DNA from: Gammaproteobacteria bacterium
Lineage (GTDB): Bacteria > Pseudomonadota > Gammaproteobacteria > Ga0077554 > Ga007554
DNA length: 64,000 nt
Reading direction: 5' to 3'
NCBI GenBank assembly: GCA_040183005.1
Contig: JAMPIW010000007.1
Location: forward strand, 1,310,188-1,374,187
Shown here in pieces: positions 1 through 10,350 of the stretch. The notes under the pieces were generated by a model. The model was not told the origin of the DNA and did no database searches. It saw only the letters and a program-made list of their open reading frames with translations. Every line of letters starts with the position of its first letter. Within the stretch, counting starts at the first letter, position 1. The translations under genes and the position numbers were made by a program.

Positions 1-500
1 TAGGCTTCCGCCAGGCGTTGCAAGTAAGCGGACTCGATCAGCCTTTCATAGCCGAGACCACGTTTGGCGACACGCGCCAGCAACACTTCCACTGGCGCCT
101 GGAGGTAGATCACCAGGTCCGGCGGGGGGATATCCAGCGTCAATTGCCGGTACACCTGTTCATAGAGGCGCAACTCATCGTCGTCCAGGGTGAGTTGGGC
201 GAACAGGTAATCCTTCTCCATCAAGAAATCCGCTACCCGCCCCGGCTGGGAGGTTTCCGGCAGCAATAGCGATTGGCGCAGCTCCTGCATCTGGCGTGTG
301 CGCTGCAGCAGGAAGTACAACTGGGTTTGCAGGGCTGCCTGACGTGGGTTTTGGTAAAAACGCTCAAGAAAGGGGTTGGACGCGGCATCCTCCAGCAGCA
401 GCTCGCTACCGAAGGTCTCCGCCAGGCGCTTCACGAGACTGGTCTTACCCACCCCTATCGGCCCCTCGACGACGATATAGCCAGGCTGGCCGCGCGTCAC
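1..500 (-). CDS. Deoxynucleoside kinase (deoxyguanosine/deoxyadenosine kinase family), C-terminal end cut by the window edge
   Basis: The family phosphorylates deoxynucleosides to monophosphates for dNTP salvage in the cytosol. About 166 N-terminal codons are visible and the gene runs off the left edge. The P-loop GPIGVGKT lies at about residues 13-20, and a later stretch (QLYFLLQRTRQMQELRQ) matches the family. The GTG start at 500-498 overlaps the folK stop as GTGA, which implies translational coupling. The order pcnB-folK-deoxynucleoside kinase is common in Proteobacteria, usually followed by panB/panC. Substrate preference (dG or dA) cannot be read from this part. Confidence 0.88.
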   Translation of the reverse strand, partial: MTRGQPGYIVVEGPIGVGKTSLVKRLAETFGSELLLEDAASNPFLERFYQNPRQAALQTQLYFLLQRTRQMQELRQSLLLPETSQPGRVADFLMEKDYLFAQLTLDDDELRLYEQVYRQLTLDIPPPDLVIYLQAPVEVLLARVAKRGLGYERLIESAYLQRLAEA

Positions 501-988
501 GCCAGCACCTCACAAGATAGCGTATCATGCGCCCGGCACGCGGCCATCAATTGCCGTACGCCGCCAAACCCTGGAATCTCCAGGTCGGGGGCGATTTCGC
601 ACAGGGGATACAGCACAAAGCTGCGCTCCGCCAGCCGTGGATGGGGCACCGTCAATTCTTCACTCTCCAAACGCATATCTCCGTACAGTAATAAATCCAA
701 ATCAAGGGTGCGCGGCCCCCACTGCTCGGAACCGCGCACACGGCCGTGAATGCGCTCAATCCCTTGCAGTTCCGACAACAACTGCTGTGCCGACAGATGA
801 GTGTCGAGCATGGCTACGGCGTTGATGTAATCCGGCTGGCCGGCCTGCCCCAGCGGCGCACTGCGATACAGCGACGAATGCCGCACACAGCGGGTTTCGG
901 GGATGTCGTTCAATGCGGCAAGCGCAGCCTTCACCTGCCGCACTGGATCATTGAGGTTGCTACCCAGCCCTATATAGGCCCGAATCAC
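497..988 (-). CDS. folK: 2-amino-4-hydroxy-6-hydroxymethyldihydropteridine pyrophosphokinase
   Basis: FolK transfers pyrophosphate from ATP to 6-hydroxymethyl-dihydropterin, the step before dihydropteroate synthase in folate synthesis. The protein is about 163 residues, the usual length. It opens with IRAYIGLGSNLNDP and carries the signature GPRTLDLDLLLYGD with its metal-binding aspartates, followed by VPHPRLAERSFVLYPL. I place the start at the GTG at 988-986, seven bases after the pcnB stop. A longer reading to 1075 would overlap pcnB by about 80 bases and adds only low-complexity residues. The gene lies in a tight run pcnB-folK-kinase. Confidence 0.95.
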   Translation of the reverse strand: MIRAYIGLGSNLNDPVRQVKAALAALNDIPETRCVRHSSLYRSAPLGQAGQPDYINAVAMLDTHLSAQQLLSELQGIERIHGRVRGSEQWGPRTLDLDLLLYGDMRLESEELTVPHPRLAERSFVLYPLCEIAPDLEIPGFGGVRQLMAACRAHDTLSCEVLA

Positions 989-995
989 AAGCCCA

Positions 996-2534
996 TCACC
1001 CTGCCGCTGCGCCAGCCGGTTTGCGACGCTTGCGTGGGCGGCGGCGTTTTTTGGCGGGCGCGCGAGTTTCCGCATCTATCGCCGCCACTGGCACGTGCCG
1101 TTCGTCGGCCGCTCCCGGCATCCTCGGCAACCGCTCCTTGCGTTGCTCTACCTCCTGCATCCGTGCAGTCGTGCCTCCCGCAGCACTAGCACGTCCGTGT
1201 GCGTCGGCTGCTCCCAGCATCCTGCCTCCCGCAGCACTAGCACGTCCCTGTGCGTCGGCATTCACTTCCTGAAACTTTGTCCACCACTCGCACAAGTCCA
1301 GGACATCCTCGCCCGACTCGCCTCTCAAGAGAAGGAAGTCATAAGCTGCGCGAAAACGGGGGTGGGTAAGCAAACTAAAGGGGCGTTTGCCGTTGATCTG
1401 GGTGAAACGGGGCTGCATGGTCCAGATTTCGCGCATTGGCAGACTGAAACGTTTAGGCAAGGCTATGCGCTGCACCTGGCGCATGACCACCACATCACCC
1501 GCTTCCTGAATGGCCTGGATTTCGCTCTCCCCTCCCGCCTGCAACGGCTCGGCCTGGCGGCGCATCGGGCCCCACAGCAGGGCCGCGAATAAAAATGCCG
1601 GGGTCACGGGTTTTCCGGCGGCAACACGCGCATCGGTATTGGCCAGGGCGCGCGCCACCAATTCAGAGGGGAAGCCTTCCCGCTCCTGCGCAAGATCATC
1701 CTCGGTCTGCGGGAATAAATGCTCGAACAGGCGATAATGACGCAGCAGTTCGAAGGTTTCCAAGGCACAGCCGCCCATGAACAATTTGAGCACTTCTTCA
1801 TAGAGGCGGGCGGAGGGGATATCCTCCAGCAGATAGCCCAGATCAAACAGCGGATCCTCGGTGTCGGGGTGGATGCGGAAACCCAGCTTGGCGGCAAAGC
1901 GCACCGCACGCAGCATGCGCACCGGGTCTTCGCGGTAACGCTGCACGGGATCGCCGATCAAGCGTATCCAGCCTGCCTTGAGGTCTTCCAGACCGCCGGT
2001 ATAATCCACCACGGAAAAGTCGGCGATATTGTAATACAGGGCATTGATGGTGAAATCACGGCGCCAAGCGTCTTCTTCGAGCGTGCCGTAGACGTTGTCG
2101 CGCATGATGCGCCCGCTTTCGGTATGCAGGTCTTCGCCCCTTTTTGCACTGCGGGCCTCACCTTCTTCTGCGCTGGGCACATTGGCACGGAACGTAGCCA
2201 CTTCAACAACATCACGCCCGACACGCACGTGGGCCAGCCGGAAGCGGCGCCCGATGAGATGACAACTGCGGAACTGCTCTTGCACTTCCTCGGGATGCGC
2301 ATCGGTGGCGATATCGAAATCCTTGGGTTCGCGACCCAGCAGCATGTCACGTACACCGCCGCCGACCAGGTAGGCCTTATAGCCGGCGTCCTTCAGGCGG
2401 TAAAGCACCTTGACTGCGCTGTCGCTGATATTGGTGCGCGAGATGGAATGTTCGGCGCGAGGTATGACTCTGGGCGTGCTTATGGTTTTCCCTGCCTTTT
2501 TTAACCTGTCATTAAAAGAATCTTGAGCATTCAT
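996..2534 (-). CDS. pcnB: Poly(A) polymerase I
   Basis: PcnB adds 3' poly(A) tails that mark RNAs for decay. The nucleotidyltransferase head has LVGGGVRDMLLGREPKDFD, with catalytic Asp72 and Asp74 in DFD, then the RNA-binding neck with RRDFTINALYY and YREDPVRMLRAVRFAAKLGF. The tail ends in a basic stretch (KKRRRPRKRRK), as in E. coli PcnB. The start is taken at the ATG at 2534-2532 (MNAQDSFND), giving 512 residues; an extension to 2609 would run through tRNA-Glu and is rejected. The C-terminal tail contains an in-frame 17-residue duplication (listed separately). CCA-adding enzymes share the head, but the VIPRAEHSISR leader and basic tail favour PcnB. Confidence 0.95.
   Translation of the reverse strand: MNAQDSFNDRLKKAGKTISTPRVIPRAEHSISRTNISDSAVKVLYRLKDAGYKAYLVGGGVRDMLLGREPKDFDIATDAHPEEVQEQFRSCHLIGRRFRLAHVRVGRDVVEVATFRANVPSAEEGEARSAKRGEDLHTESGRIMRDNVYGTLEEDAWRRDFTINALYYNIADFSVVDYTGGLEDLKAGWIRLIGDPVQRYREDPVRMLRAVRFAAKLGFRIHPDTEDPLFDLGYLLEDIPSARLYEEVLKLFMGGCALETFELLRHYRLFEHLFPQTEDDLAQEREGFPSELVARALANTDARVAAGKPVTPAFLFAALLWGPMRRQAEPLQAGGESEIQAIQEAGDVVVMRQVQRIALPKRFSLPMREIWTMQPRFTQINGKRPFSLLTHPRFRAAYDFLLLRGESGEDVLDLCEWWTKFQEVNADAQGRASAAGGRMLGAADAHGRASAAGGTTARMQEVEQRKERLPRMPGAADERHVPVAAIDAETRAPAKKRRRPRKRRKPAGAAAG
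1172..1259 (-). repeat. In-frame 51-bp tandem duplication inside pcnB
   Basis: Two 37-base units, 1172-1208 and 1223-1259, differ at one base (g/c) and are 51 bases (17 codons) apart. In PcnB they encode two copies of GRASAAGG in the linker before the basic tail. The multiple of three keeps the frame. Confidence 0.9.
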
Positions 2535-2550
2535 AATTAGCGCGTATAAT
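2523..2550 (+). promoter_or_regulatory. Sigma-70 promoter of tRNA-Glu lying across the pcnB start codon
   Basis: The -35 TTGAGC is at 2523-2528, the spacer is 16 bases and a perfect -10 TATAAT is at 2545-2550. The tRNA begins at 2571. The pcnB ATG (2534-2532, other strand) falls inside the spacer, so the two divergent genes share the same 36 bases. Confidence 0.75.
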
Positions 2551-2570
2551 ACCACTTCTTTTTGCACACT

Positions 2571-2646
2571 GCTCCCTTCGTCTAGAGGCCTAGGACGCCG
2601 CCCTCTCACGGCAGCAACAGGGGTTCGAATCCCCTAGGGAGCGCCA
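2571..2646 (+). tRNA. tRNA-Glu (anticodon CTC), CCA encoded
   Basis: This is a 76-base cloverleaf. The acceptor stem GCTCCCT (2571-2577) pairs with AGGGAGC (2636-2642), the discriminator is G, and CCA is at 2644-2646. The T arm is AGGGGTTCGAATCCCCT. The sequence closely follows E. coli tRNA-Glu, but the anticodon loop CTCTCAC gives CUC instead of UUC, and the anticodon stem has a C-A mismatch at pair 28-42. ligA starts 44 bases downstream with no terminator seen, so read-through into ligA is possible. Confidence 0.93.
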
Positions 2647-2684
2647 CAATTTTGCATCCGCTGTTGGCGGGTGTACTGGCATAG

Positions 2685-4711
<2,027 letters not shown>

Positions 4712-4712
<1 letters not shown>

Positions 4713-6004
4713 TGGCTACGCGTTCCTCCCTGGCCGCTGGCGTCTCACGCCGCGAAGTCTGGGCGTGGGCGATGTACGACTTCGCCAATTCGGGCTATAC
4801 CACAGTCGTCATCACCGCCATCTTCAACGCCTATTTCGTCTCGGTGGTGGCGGGCAACCAGGATTGGGCGACGTTTGCCTGGACGGCGGCGCTGGCGATC
4901 TCATACTTCCTGGTCATGCTGACAGCGCCAGTGCTGGGCGCCTATGCGGACGCCTACGCCGCCAAGAAACAACTGCTGCTTTTTACCACTGCAGGTTGCG
5001 TGCTGGGCACCGCAGGACTTGCCTTGGCCGGCCCCGGCAACCTGGCGCTCGCCATCGTATTCATCGTGCTTTCCAACTTCTTTTTCGGCAGCGGCGAAAA
5101 TCTCATCGCCGCCTTTCTTCCCGAGCTGGCGCGCAGCCGCAGCCTGGGCAAGGTATCCGGCTGGGGCTGGAGCCTGGGCTATATGGGCGGCCTGGTAAGC
5201 CTGGGGTTATCGCTGGCCTATGTAAGCTGGGCGCAAGCGCGTGGCGACCAGGCATCTTCATTTGTGCCCGTGACCATGCTGATCACCGCCGGGCTGTTTG
5301 CCCTGTCCAGCCTGCCAACATTCCTGTTCCTGCGCGAACGAGCCATCCCCCAGCCACACCCTCCGGGCCGCAACCTGATTGGCGAGGCATTCACCCGCCT
5401 CGGCGCCACCATCAAACACGCGCGCCGTTACCGTGACCTGCGACGCTTTTTGATATGCACGGTATTTTACTCGGCAGGCATCAATACGGTTATCACCCTC
5501 GCCGCGATATACGCCCAGCAGGTAATGCACTTTGACACCCAACAGACCTTGCTGCTGGTCATGGTGGTCAACGTCACCGCCGCCGGCGGGGCCTTTCTGT
5601 TTGGCTACATCCAGGACCGCCTCGGCCACGTCCCCACGCTTGCCCTGACCCTGCTGGGCTGGCTCGTGATGATTGCGCTGGCGTGGACGGCACAGGGGCC
5701 GGGCATGTTCTGGGCCGCCGCCAACGTAGCCGGGTTGTGCATGGGCGCCAGCCAATCGGCGGGCCGCGCCCTAGTGGGGCTGCTCGCCCCCGCCGCACGC
5801 CACGCCGAATTTTTCGGTCTGTGGGGTTTGGCAGTCAAACTCTCTGCCATCTTTGGCCCGATCACCTATGGCCTGGTAAGCTGGCTATCCGGTGGAGACC
5901 ACCGCCTCGCCATGCTCATCACCGGCAGCTATTTCGTGCTGGGATTGTTGATCCTGGCTGGAGTCGATGTAAAGCGTGGGCGGCGCGCGGCGTTGCGTAA
6001 GTAG
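4712..6004 (+). CDS. MFS transporter of the UMF1/Atg22-like family
   Basis: This 430-residue inner-membrane protein has about 12 hydrophobic segments. The N-terminus WAMYDFANSGYTTVVITAIF is the hallmark of the UMF1 (Atg22-like) branch of the major facilitator superfamily, whose bacterial substrates are mostly unknown. The MFS loop after TM2 (APVLGAYADAYAAKKQLL) and the matching loop in the second half (GYIQDRLG) are visible. The gene overlaps ligA by one base. Its last 258 bases are present again, in mutated form, at 7504-7761. Confidence 0.9.
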
Positions 6005-6338
6005 TATCGCCATCGCCCCCCATTAAATTCGCTAAACAACAGGGTCCATCAATCACCAACATGGGGATGCGCCATATTAAAGCGATTATTTCTATCTGCT
6101 GCCCTCTCAGGCGCCAAGCCTGCACTCGCTTAATTAGCGCCCTACGAGCATTCAACTCACCTCGCCCGTTAAGGAGGAAGATGGGTCATGCTTAATGTGT
6201 TCCTGAAGATCAATTGGGTATGGATGCAGTATGATGTGATGAAGCGAAGGGGGCAAGCTCATGCACAAAAACGTGCCTGACTCCCTTTGCCCTGATTGTA
6301 ATTTGCCTCCAACTCAAGTACTTTGCGTGAGCCTACCA
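6005..6338. other. Intergenic region before the PEP-CTERM gene
   Basis: No supported gene. It lies between the MFS stop and the candidate sigma-54 promoter. A strong AGGAGGA at 6170-6176 precedes only tiny frames (4 and 30 codons), which I do not call. Confidence 0.5.
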
Positions 6339-6354
6339 TGGGCAACTTATTGCT
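6339..6354 (+). promoter_or_regulatory. Candidate sigma-54 (-24/-12) promoter
   Basis: TGGGCAACTTATTGCT has GG-N10-GC spacing and matches TGG at -24 and TTGCT at -12 of the RpoN consensus. The predicted transcription start would be about 6365, with the ribosome site GGAGGG at 6381-6386 and the GTG start at 6394. PEP-CTERM genes are often reported under a PrsK/PrsR-RpoN circuit, which fits. Confidence 0.5.
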
Positions 6355-6393
6355 TTTTAATTTTCCTAAATCATAAAACTGGAGGGTTCAACC

Positions 6394-7287
6394 GTGAAAT
6401 CAAAGCTAGCAATTATTGCTGTGGCATCCATATTTTCCATCTCCGCACAGGCAGAGAATATCTACGCGACTTATGCAGGATCTCAGTTGGGCGTGACTGA
6501 GCGTACCCAAGCATTGGTTCAGACGGGATTTTTCAGTACAGGTGTGACAGCTAGCGGTATTGCCCTGGGGGTGAACAATGATCTGTACATCTCGGCAGGC
6601 AACCATCTTATCAACTACAACATCAATGGCACACTGATCAACAACATGACGTTTCCGGATTCGGCCATTAATTACACTGACGTTGCCGTTGGTGGCGGCA
6701 ACGTTCTGGCTTCCTACAACGGCTCGCAAATGGGTTTTACGGTTCGCGACTACAGTTTGAATCAGCTGAACGCCGTGACGACTGGCTTCAACATCAGCGG
6801 CATTGCAGCAGGCGATAGTGGCCATGTCTACTTGGCTTCCGGAAACCATTTGTATGATTACATGACAAATGGCACGCTGGTCACCAACATGACTTTCCCT
6901 GATGCCGCCATCAACTATACCGATATTGACTACAGCAATAACATGCTCGTCGCCTCCTATACCGGTTCGCAACAAGGTGTGACCTTACGTAACTTGGCAC
7001 TGAACCAAACTAGCTTCTTTGGTGTGACTTTCAATATTGACAGCTTGGCGCTGGGCAATAACAACGATGTTTTTCTCGCATCGGGCAACAACCTGTACAA
7101 CTACACGTTAGGTGGCACTTTGATCACCAGCATGACCTTTCCGGATGCGGGCATTCGCTACACCGGGATTGACGTGACACCCGTACCCGAAGCGGAATCA
7201 TACGCGATGATGCTGGTCGGCCTGGGGTTGATGGGCTTCATGGCACGGCGCAGGAAAAGCAGCGTTTCATCACAAGCTTCCGCCTGA
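6394..7287 (+). CDS. PEP-CTERM-anchored secreted protein with three tandem repeats
   Basis: This 297-residue exported protein starts at GTG 6394, seven bases after GGAGGG. A signal peptide covers about residues 1-20 (ends ISAQA). Three units of roughly 75-80 residues follow, each with a Y-x-G-S-Q start, a 'GNxLxxY' segment, 'GTLIxxMTFPD' and 'IxYTxID'. This spacing suggests beta-propeller-like blades. The C-terminus is a PEP-CTERM sorting signal: VPEAESYAMMLVGLGLMGF, then ARRRK. The usual Pro-Glu-Pro is Pro-Glu-Ala here. In this class the tail is recognised by an exosortase, commonly together with exopolysaccharide export. Ligand and function are unknown. A terminator follows at once. Confidence 0.88.
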   Translation: MKSKLAIIAVASIFSISAQAENIYATYAGSQLGVTERTQALVQTGFFSTGVTASGIALGVNNDLYISAGNHLINYNINGTLINNMTFPDSAINYTDVAVGGGNVLASYNGSQMGFTVRDYSLNQLNAVTTGFNISGIAAGDSGHVYLASGNHLYDYMTNGTLVTNMTFPDAAINYTDIDYSNNMLVASYTGSQQGVTLRNLALNQTSFFGVTFNIDSLALGNNNDVFLASGNNLYNYTLGGTLITSMTFPDAGIRYTGIDVTPVPEAESYAMMLVGLGLMGFMARRRKSSVSSQASA

Positions 7288-7309
7288 CAACTGAAGTAGT
7301 ACTATTTAT

Positions 7310-7342
7310 AACCCCCCGTGTTCACTGCGGGGGGTTATTTTT
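7310..7342 (+). terminator. Rho-independent terminator of the PEP-CTERM gene
   Basis: A 9-bp stem AACCCCCCG/CGGGGGGTT with a 9-base loop is followed by ATTTTT. It lies 22 bases after the stop codon. Confidence 0.9.
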
Positions 7343-7480
7343 CTAGCGGAAGCGATAGTACCGCCGTGCTCGAACAAATGGGGCCGGGCATGATTACCTC
7401 ATGCTATCCTGCAAACCTGCCCATCTTTCTCCGTGAACATCCATGGTCCGTTTCCCCCCAGAGCAGATCACCAGCAGATC

Positions 7481-7499
7481 AGGACACCCATAATTTATT
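7481..7499. repeat. 19-base repeat at the edge of the MFS-tail fragment (copy 1)
   Basis: AGGACACCCATAATTTATT occurs here and again, identical, at 11779-11797. Here it ends four bases before the duplicated MFS tail begins, so it probably marks a recombination or mobile-element boundary. Confidence 0.7.
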
Positions 7500-7503
7500 G
7501 GGG

Positions 7504-7761
7504 GCCAGCCAATAGGCGGGCCGCGCCCTGGTGGGGCTGCTCGCCCCCGCCGCGCGCCACGCCGATTTTTTCGGCCTGTGGGGTTTGGCGGTGAAACTCT
7601 CCGCCATCTTTGGCCCGATCACCTATGGCTTGGTAAGCTGGCTATCCAGTGGAGACCACCGCCTCGCCATGCTCATCACCGGCGGCTATTTCGTGCTGGG
7701 ATTGTTGATCCTCGCGGGCGTCGATGTAAAGCGTGGGCGACGCGCGGCTTTGCGTAAGTAG
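7504..7761 (+). pseudogene. Broken second copy of the 3' end of the UMF1 MFS gene
   Basis: 258 bases align without gaps to 5747-6004, ending at the same stop. I count 16 differences: one creates an in-frame TAG (Ser codon TCG to TAG, fourth codon of the block), three are missense and twelve are synonymous. A 13-base piece of the same gene (GGGGCCGGGCATG) also recurs at 7381, with unrelated sequence between. The synonymous bias means this copy diverged while coding for a working protein and was broken later. It is a fragment of a homologous gene, not a fresh duplication. Confidence 0.9.
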
Positions 7762-7803
7762 CACCCCAGGCACCTTTAAAAAGCGCTTGAACCGCCAAGC
7801 AGG

Positions 7804-9324
7804 TCAATGTAAACAACACTTCTTGTATTTCTTACCACTTCCACAGGGACAGGGGTCATTTCGTCCGACTTTGGGCTGTTCCCGCACGTAGGTCTCAACC
7901 GGCATAAACTCTTCATCGTCAAACAAAAAACTGTCCTCGCCGGCGATATCTTCTTCCGCCCAGCGGCGCTGGCGCTGCGCGATGGCCTCGGGGTCATAAA
8001 AGGACCAGGGATCGGGAAAGCGCTCCCATTCAGGGGCGTCACCGGTTTGAAAAGCGTCAGCTATGTCATCGAGATTAAAGTCCATATACAGCAATCCGGC
8101 CTGTTGCTGCCTGAGCACCAGCGATTCCAGCAATGACCTGTGCCGTTCACGCGGAAAATTCAAGAGCATCGCTCCCATTCGGTAGCGTGTATCGTCATCT
8201 TCGGTTTCGTCGGCAGCAATGGCAGCAACAACCCCGTCCAGCGCCTCTTCCAGAGCCTCACTGCCTGATGCCGCGGCGGCCTCCAGGACACACTCCGTAG
8301 CAAAGCTACGGGGATACCAGCCCAAGGTGCGGTCTTCGGCGATGCGGCGCAAGGCAGGGGCAGCAGCTTCGCGCTTGTTCCTGAACAGGGCCGGCCAGTA
8401 AGCAGACACCCAGTCCCACAGATCATCATCCGGCAGATCCGGCATGCGTTTGAAAAGGCCCAGCAGCGGGACGGCGGCGCGGGGGTCGTCGATGGCGCCC
8501 AGAATGAAGATACAGTGCAGCAAGGCCCACCACCGGTCACCTGCAACATCCGGCTCCCAGTGTTGATCATCAGCAAGATAAGCCGTCAGGAACAGCAGCA
8601 TGTCCGCGCCACGCCGCACGCATTCATCGACCACCACGCGCGGCAGACGATCGCCCATGGTAAGGACGAATAACATCAAGCCTTCTTCCGGGATTTCTCG
8701 CAGTTCGTCCTCGGTAAAATCAAATTCCACATCCTGCCCTGCAAAATCATCCTCTTCGTCTAGCAAACCTTTTTCAAATACCCGGCCTGCCATATTATTG
8801 ATGATAGCCCCCGTAAGCCCACGAATTTCAGCAAGAAAGCCAGCATCAGTGAAGGACACGTCCTTGCTGAACAAGAGCGGCCCATAACGCTCCGGGTCAG
8901 CGATGACATTGATGCTCAACAACAGTTTGGCGAGATCAAGATCGTCACTGGTCATGTCCTCCCAGTCCTCGCTTGCCAATGCACAGGCTTGAACAAAGCC
9001 TTGGCACCAAAGATCCATCCTGGGCAGGGTATCACCACCGCGCAGCTCTGTTGCCGCCTGGGGCTCGAATGTCCCCTTGATCAAATCCTCCACAATGTCA
9101 TCGGACACCTGCATCGCAAGATCGATAATTTCATCAGGAATATCTGCCTCATCGGGCAAACCCAGGGCCAGCGGCAACCAGGGCTGGTCAATCACCTCAT
9201 ATGGAACCATGGCCATTCCCGTCAGGAAGCCGTGCATCGTGGAAAAATCCAAGGCGTCCGGATAAATCCCGGCAACGGCGCGCAATTGTTGAAAGGGCGT
9301 GGGGTGTGCAAGTGATGAATTCAT
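7804..9324 (-). CDS. UPF0149/YecA-like protein with C-terminal SEC-C zinc motif
   Basis: This 506-residue cytosolic protein has an N-terminus resembling the UPF0149/YecA family ([18 protein letters not shown], about 28-45), a middle of acidic helical segments of HEAT-like character, and a C-terminal SEC-C motif ([14 protein letters not shown]). SEC-C is a small zinc-binding module, also at the SecA C-terminus, that contacts ribosomes or SecB. Many proteins of this type have no known function. The gene stands alone on its strand. A role near translation or protein export is inference only. Confidence 0.8.
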   Translation of the reverse strand: MNSSLAHPTPFQQLRAVAGIYPDALDFSTMHGFLTGMAMVPYEVIDQPWLPLALGLPDEADIPDEIIDLAMQVSDDIVEDLIKGTFEPQAATELRGGDTLPRMDLWCQGFVQACALASEDWEDMTSDDLDLAKLLLSINVIADPERYGPLLFSKDVSFTDAGFLAEIRGLTGAIINNMAGRVFEKGLLDEEDDFAGQDVEFDFTEDELREIPEEGLMLFVLTMGDRLPRVVVDECVRRGADMLLFLTAYLADDQHWEPDVAGDRWWALLHCIFILGAIDDPRAAVPLLGLFKRMPDLPDDDLWDWVSAYWPALFRNKREAAAPALRRIAEDRTLGWYPRSFATECVLEAAAASGSEALEEALDGVVAAIAADETEDDDTRYRMGAMLLNFPRERHRSLLESLVLRQQQAGLLYMDFNLDDIADAFQTGDAPEWERFPDPWSFYDPEAIAQRQRRWAEEDIAGEDSFLFDDEEFMPVETYVREQPKVGRNDPCPCGSGKKYKKCCLH

Positions 9325-9409
9325 GAGTTGGTTCCTATTGGTGATTTTGACAGCCCTGCGGAGTTCGGGGGAGCTGACATCATTTTGTCACGTAAATACC
9401 CATATCACC

Positions 9410-9673
9410 CTAACGATCCTCGCGCGTATGCCACAGCGGCAGCACATAAATGGTAGATTCCTGAATTTCGTAGCGCCCGACGAGAATTCGACGTACCTCG
9501 CGCGCCTCGAATTCTTCGAGCCTTTCGCCGATGCGCGGGTTCGCCAACAGGCTTGCTGGTGCGGCGGCAAGCGACCGCACAGTGTGAGCAGCAGCTCCCC
9601 TGTTCACCAGAGCCAGAAATTCATATAGCCGCGCCAGATCGGATAACGCTTTGCTCGTCCACTTCAATTCCAT
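9410..9673 (-). CDS. ParE/RelE-family toxin
   Basis: This 87-residue protein has the fold signature of the RelE/ParE superfamily: KWTSKALSDLARLYEFL at the N-terminus, NPRIGERLEEF in the middle and RRILVGRYEIQ near the end. The ATG overlaps the stop of the upstream antitoxin by one base (TAATG), the usual antitoxin-first arrangement. ParE members poison gyrase and RelE members cleave mRNA on the ribosome. The sequence looks closer to ParE, but the target cannot be proven by eye. Confidence 0.88.
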   Translation of the reverse strand: MELKWTSKALSDLARLYEFLALVNRGAAAHTVRSLAAAPASLLANPRIGERLEEFEAREVRRILVGRYEIQESTIYVLPLWHTREDR

Positions 9674-9942
9674 TAGCGCGGTATCGGCAACGGGGCGTCA
9701 GTGCTGAGGCTATCGGCCCACGCCTGCACGGCCTGATGGTCGATGACGCGCCCAGCATCCACATCGGCCAATGCTACTCGCGTCAGACGGCTACGTTCCT
9801 CTTCCTGCTCGATCCAGTCCGACAGCGCCTGCTTCATGATCCAGCCACGCGAACGCTCAAGGCGAGTGGCCATCTGATCGACTTTCTCGGCCAGCGGCAA
9901 TGGAACGTGGGCGGTAAGCACCTTGGTTTCTGTTTGCGCCAT
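9673..9942 (-). CDS. Ribbon-helix-helix antitoxin (CopG/ParD-like)
   Basis: The protein has 89 residues. The N-terminal beta strand TKVLTAHVPLPLAEKVDQMA and the following helices (RLERSRGWIMKQALSDWI) form a ribbon-helix-helix DNA-binding domain. The acidic C-terminal half would wrap the toxin. Such antitoxins normally repress their own operon. It is the first gene of a two-gene module with the ParE-like toxin. Confidence 0.88.
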   Translation of the reverse strand: MAQTETKVLTAHVPLPLAEKVDQMATRLERSRGWIMKQALSDWIEQEEERSRLTRVALADVDAGRVIDHQAVQAWADSLSTDAPLPIPR

Positions 9943-10350
9943 GACTGATCTCCTGATAGCTGTCGATTATTTTTGAATAATAATGATTTAATCAAGCGGG
10001 TGCATCATTTTAGGTAAGTTTGACGGAAGGGAAATTAAAGCAACGCCGTGCTTATGTAATGAAAGATTGATCTAGATCAAAGAAGTGCTGTCAGACGTGT
10101 GTTATTTGTTAAGTCAAGGTCGAGAAGACAGGCGGTCGGTCATATAGAGTGAACAGTATCACGTGGCACCGTAGGCAGGGGTGGCGGCGACAACAAAGAG
10201 GAGCAGGGCCATGTTTGATGCGTTACTGAAGACCAAATCGAATACGGATAGGGGCCGTGCAGTGGAGCGGCAAGGGATAGGTTTGTTCATTGAATCGTGT
10301 CCGACCCCATTAATACTAATTTTATATATATTAAGAGGGGCGCGTTCAAA
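9943..10350. other. Divergent control region between the toxin-antitoxin pair and the PEP-CTERM protease
   Basis: No supported gene. It holds a perfect FNR-type site (10067-10080) and, at 10301-10314, the motif CGACCCCATTAAT, which recurs at 11852-11865 next to the IS701 left end. AAGAGGGG at 10333-10340 is the ribosome site for the protease gene. Confidence 0.6.
10067..10080. promoter_or_regulatory. FNR/ANR-type binding site
   Basis: TTGATCTAGATCAA matches the consensus TTGAT-N4-ATCAA exactly. It is 125 bases from the antitoxin start and 271 bases from the PEP-CTERM protease start, so which gene it controls is open. Confidence 0.6.

Noticed and set aside
1719-2504. Long open frame on the + strand opposite pcnB
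   Set aside because: Fully antisense to a well-conserved pcnB; no ribosome site and no family motifs. Similar long shadows opposite hom, alaC, pheT and zwf were rejected for the same reason.
2535-2609. Upstream extension of pcnB
   Set aside because: It would translate through the tRNA-Glu gene, and the added residues are not conserved.
6188-6280. 30-codon frame after a strong AGGAGGA, upstream of the PEP-CTERM gene
   Set aside because: Its start overlaps a competing 4-codon frame, it has no recognisable features, and the candidate sigma-54 promoter lies downstream of it.
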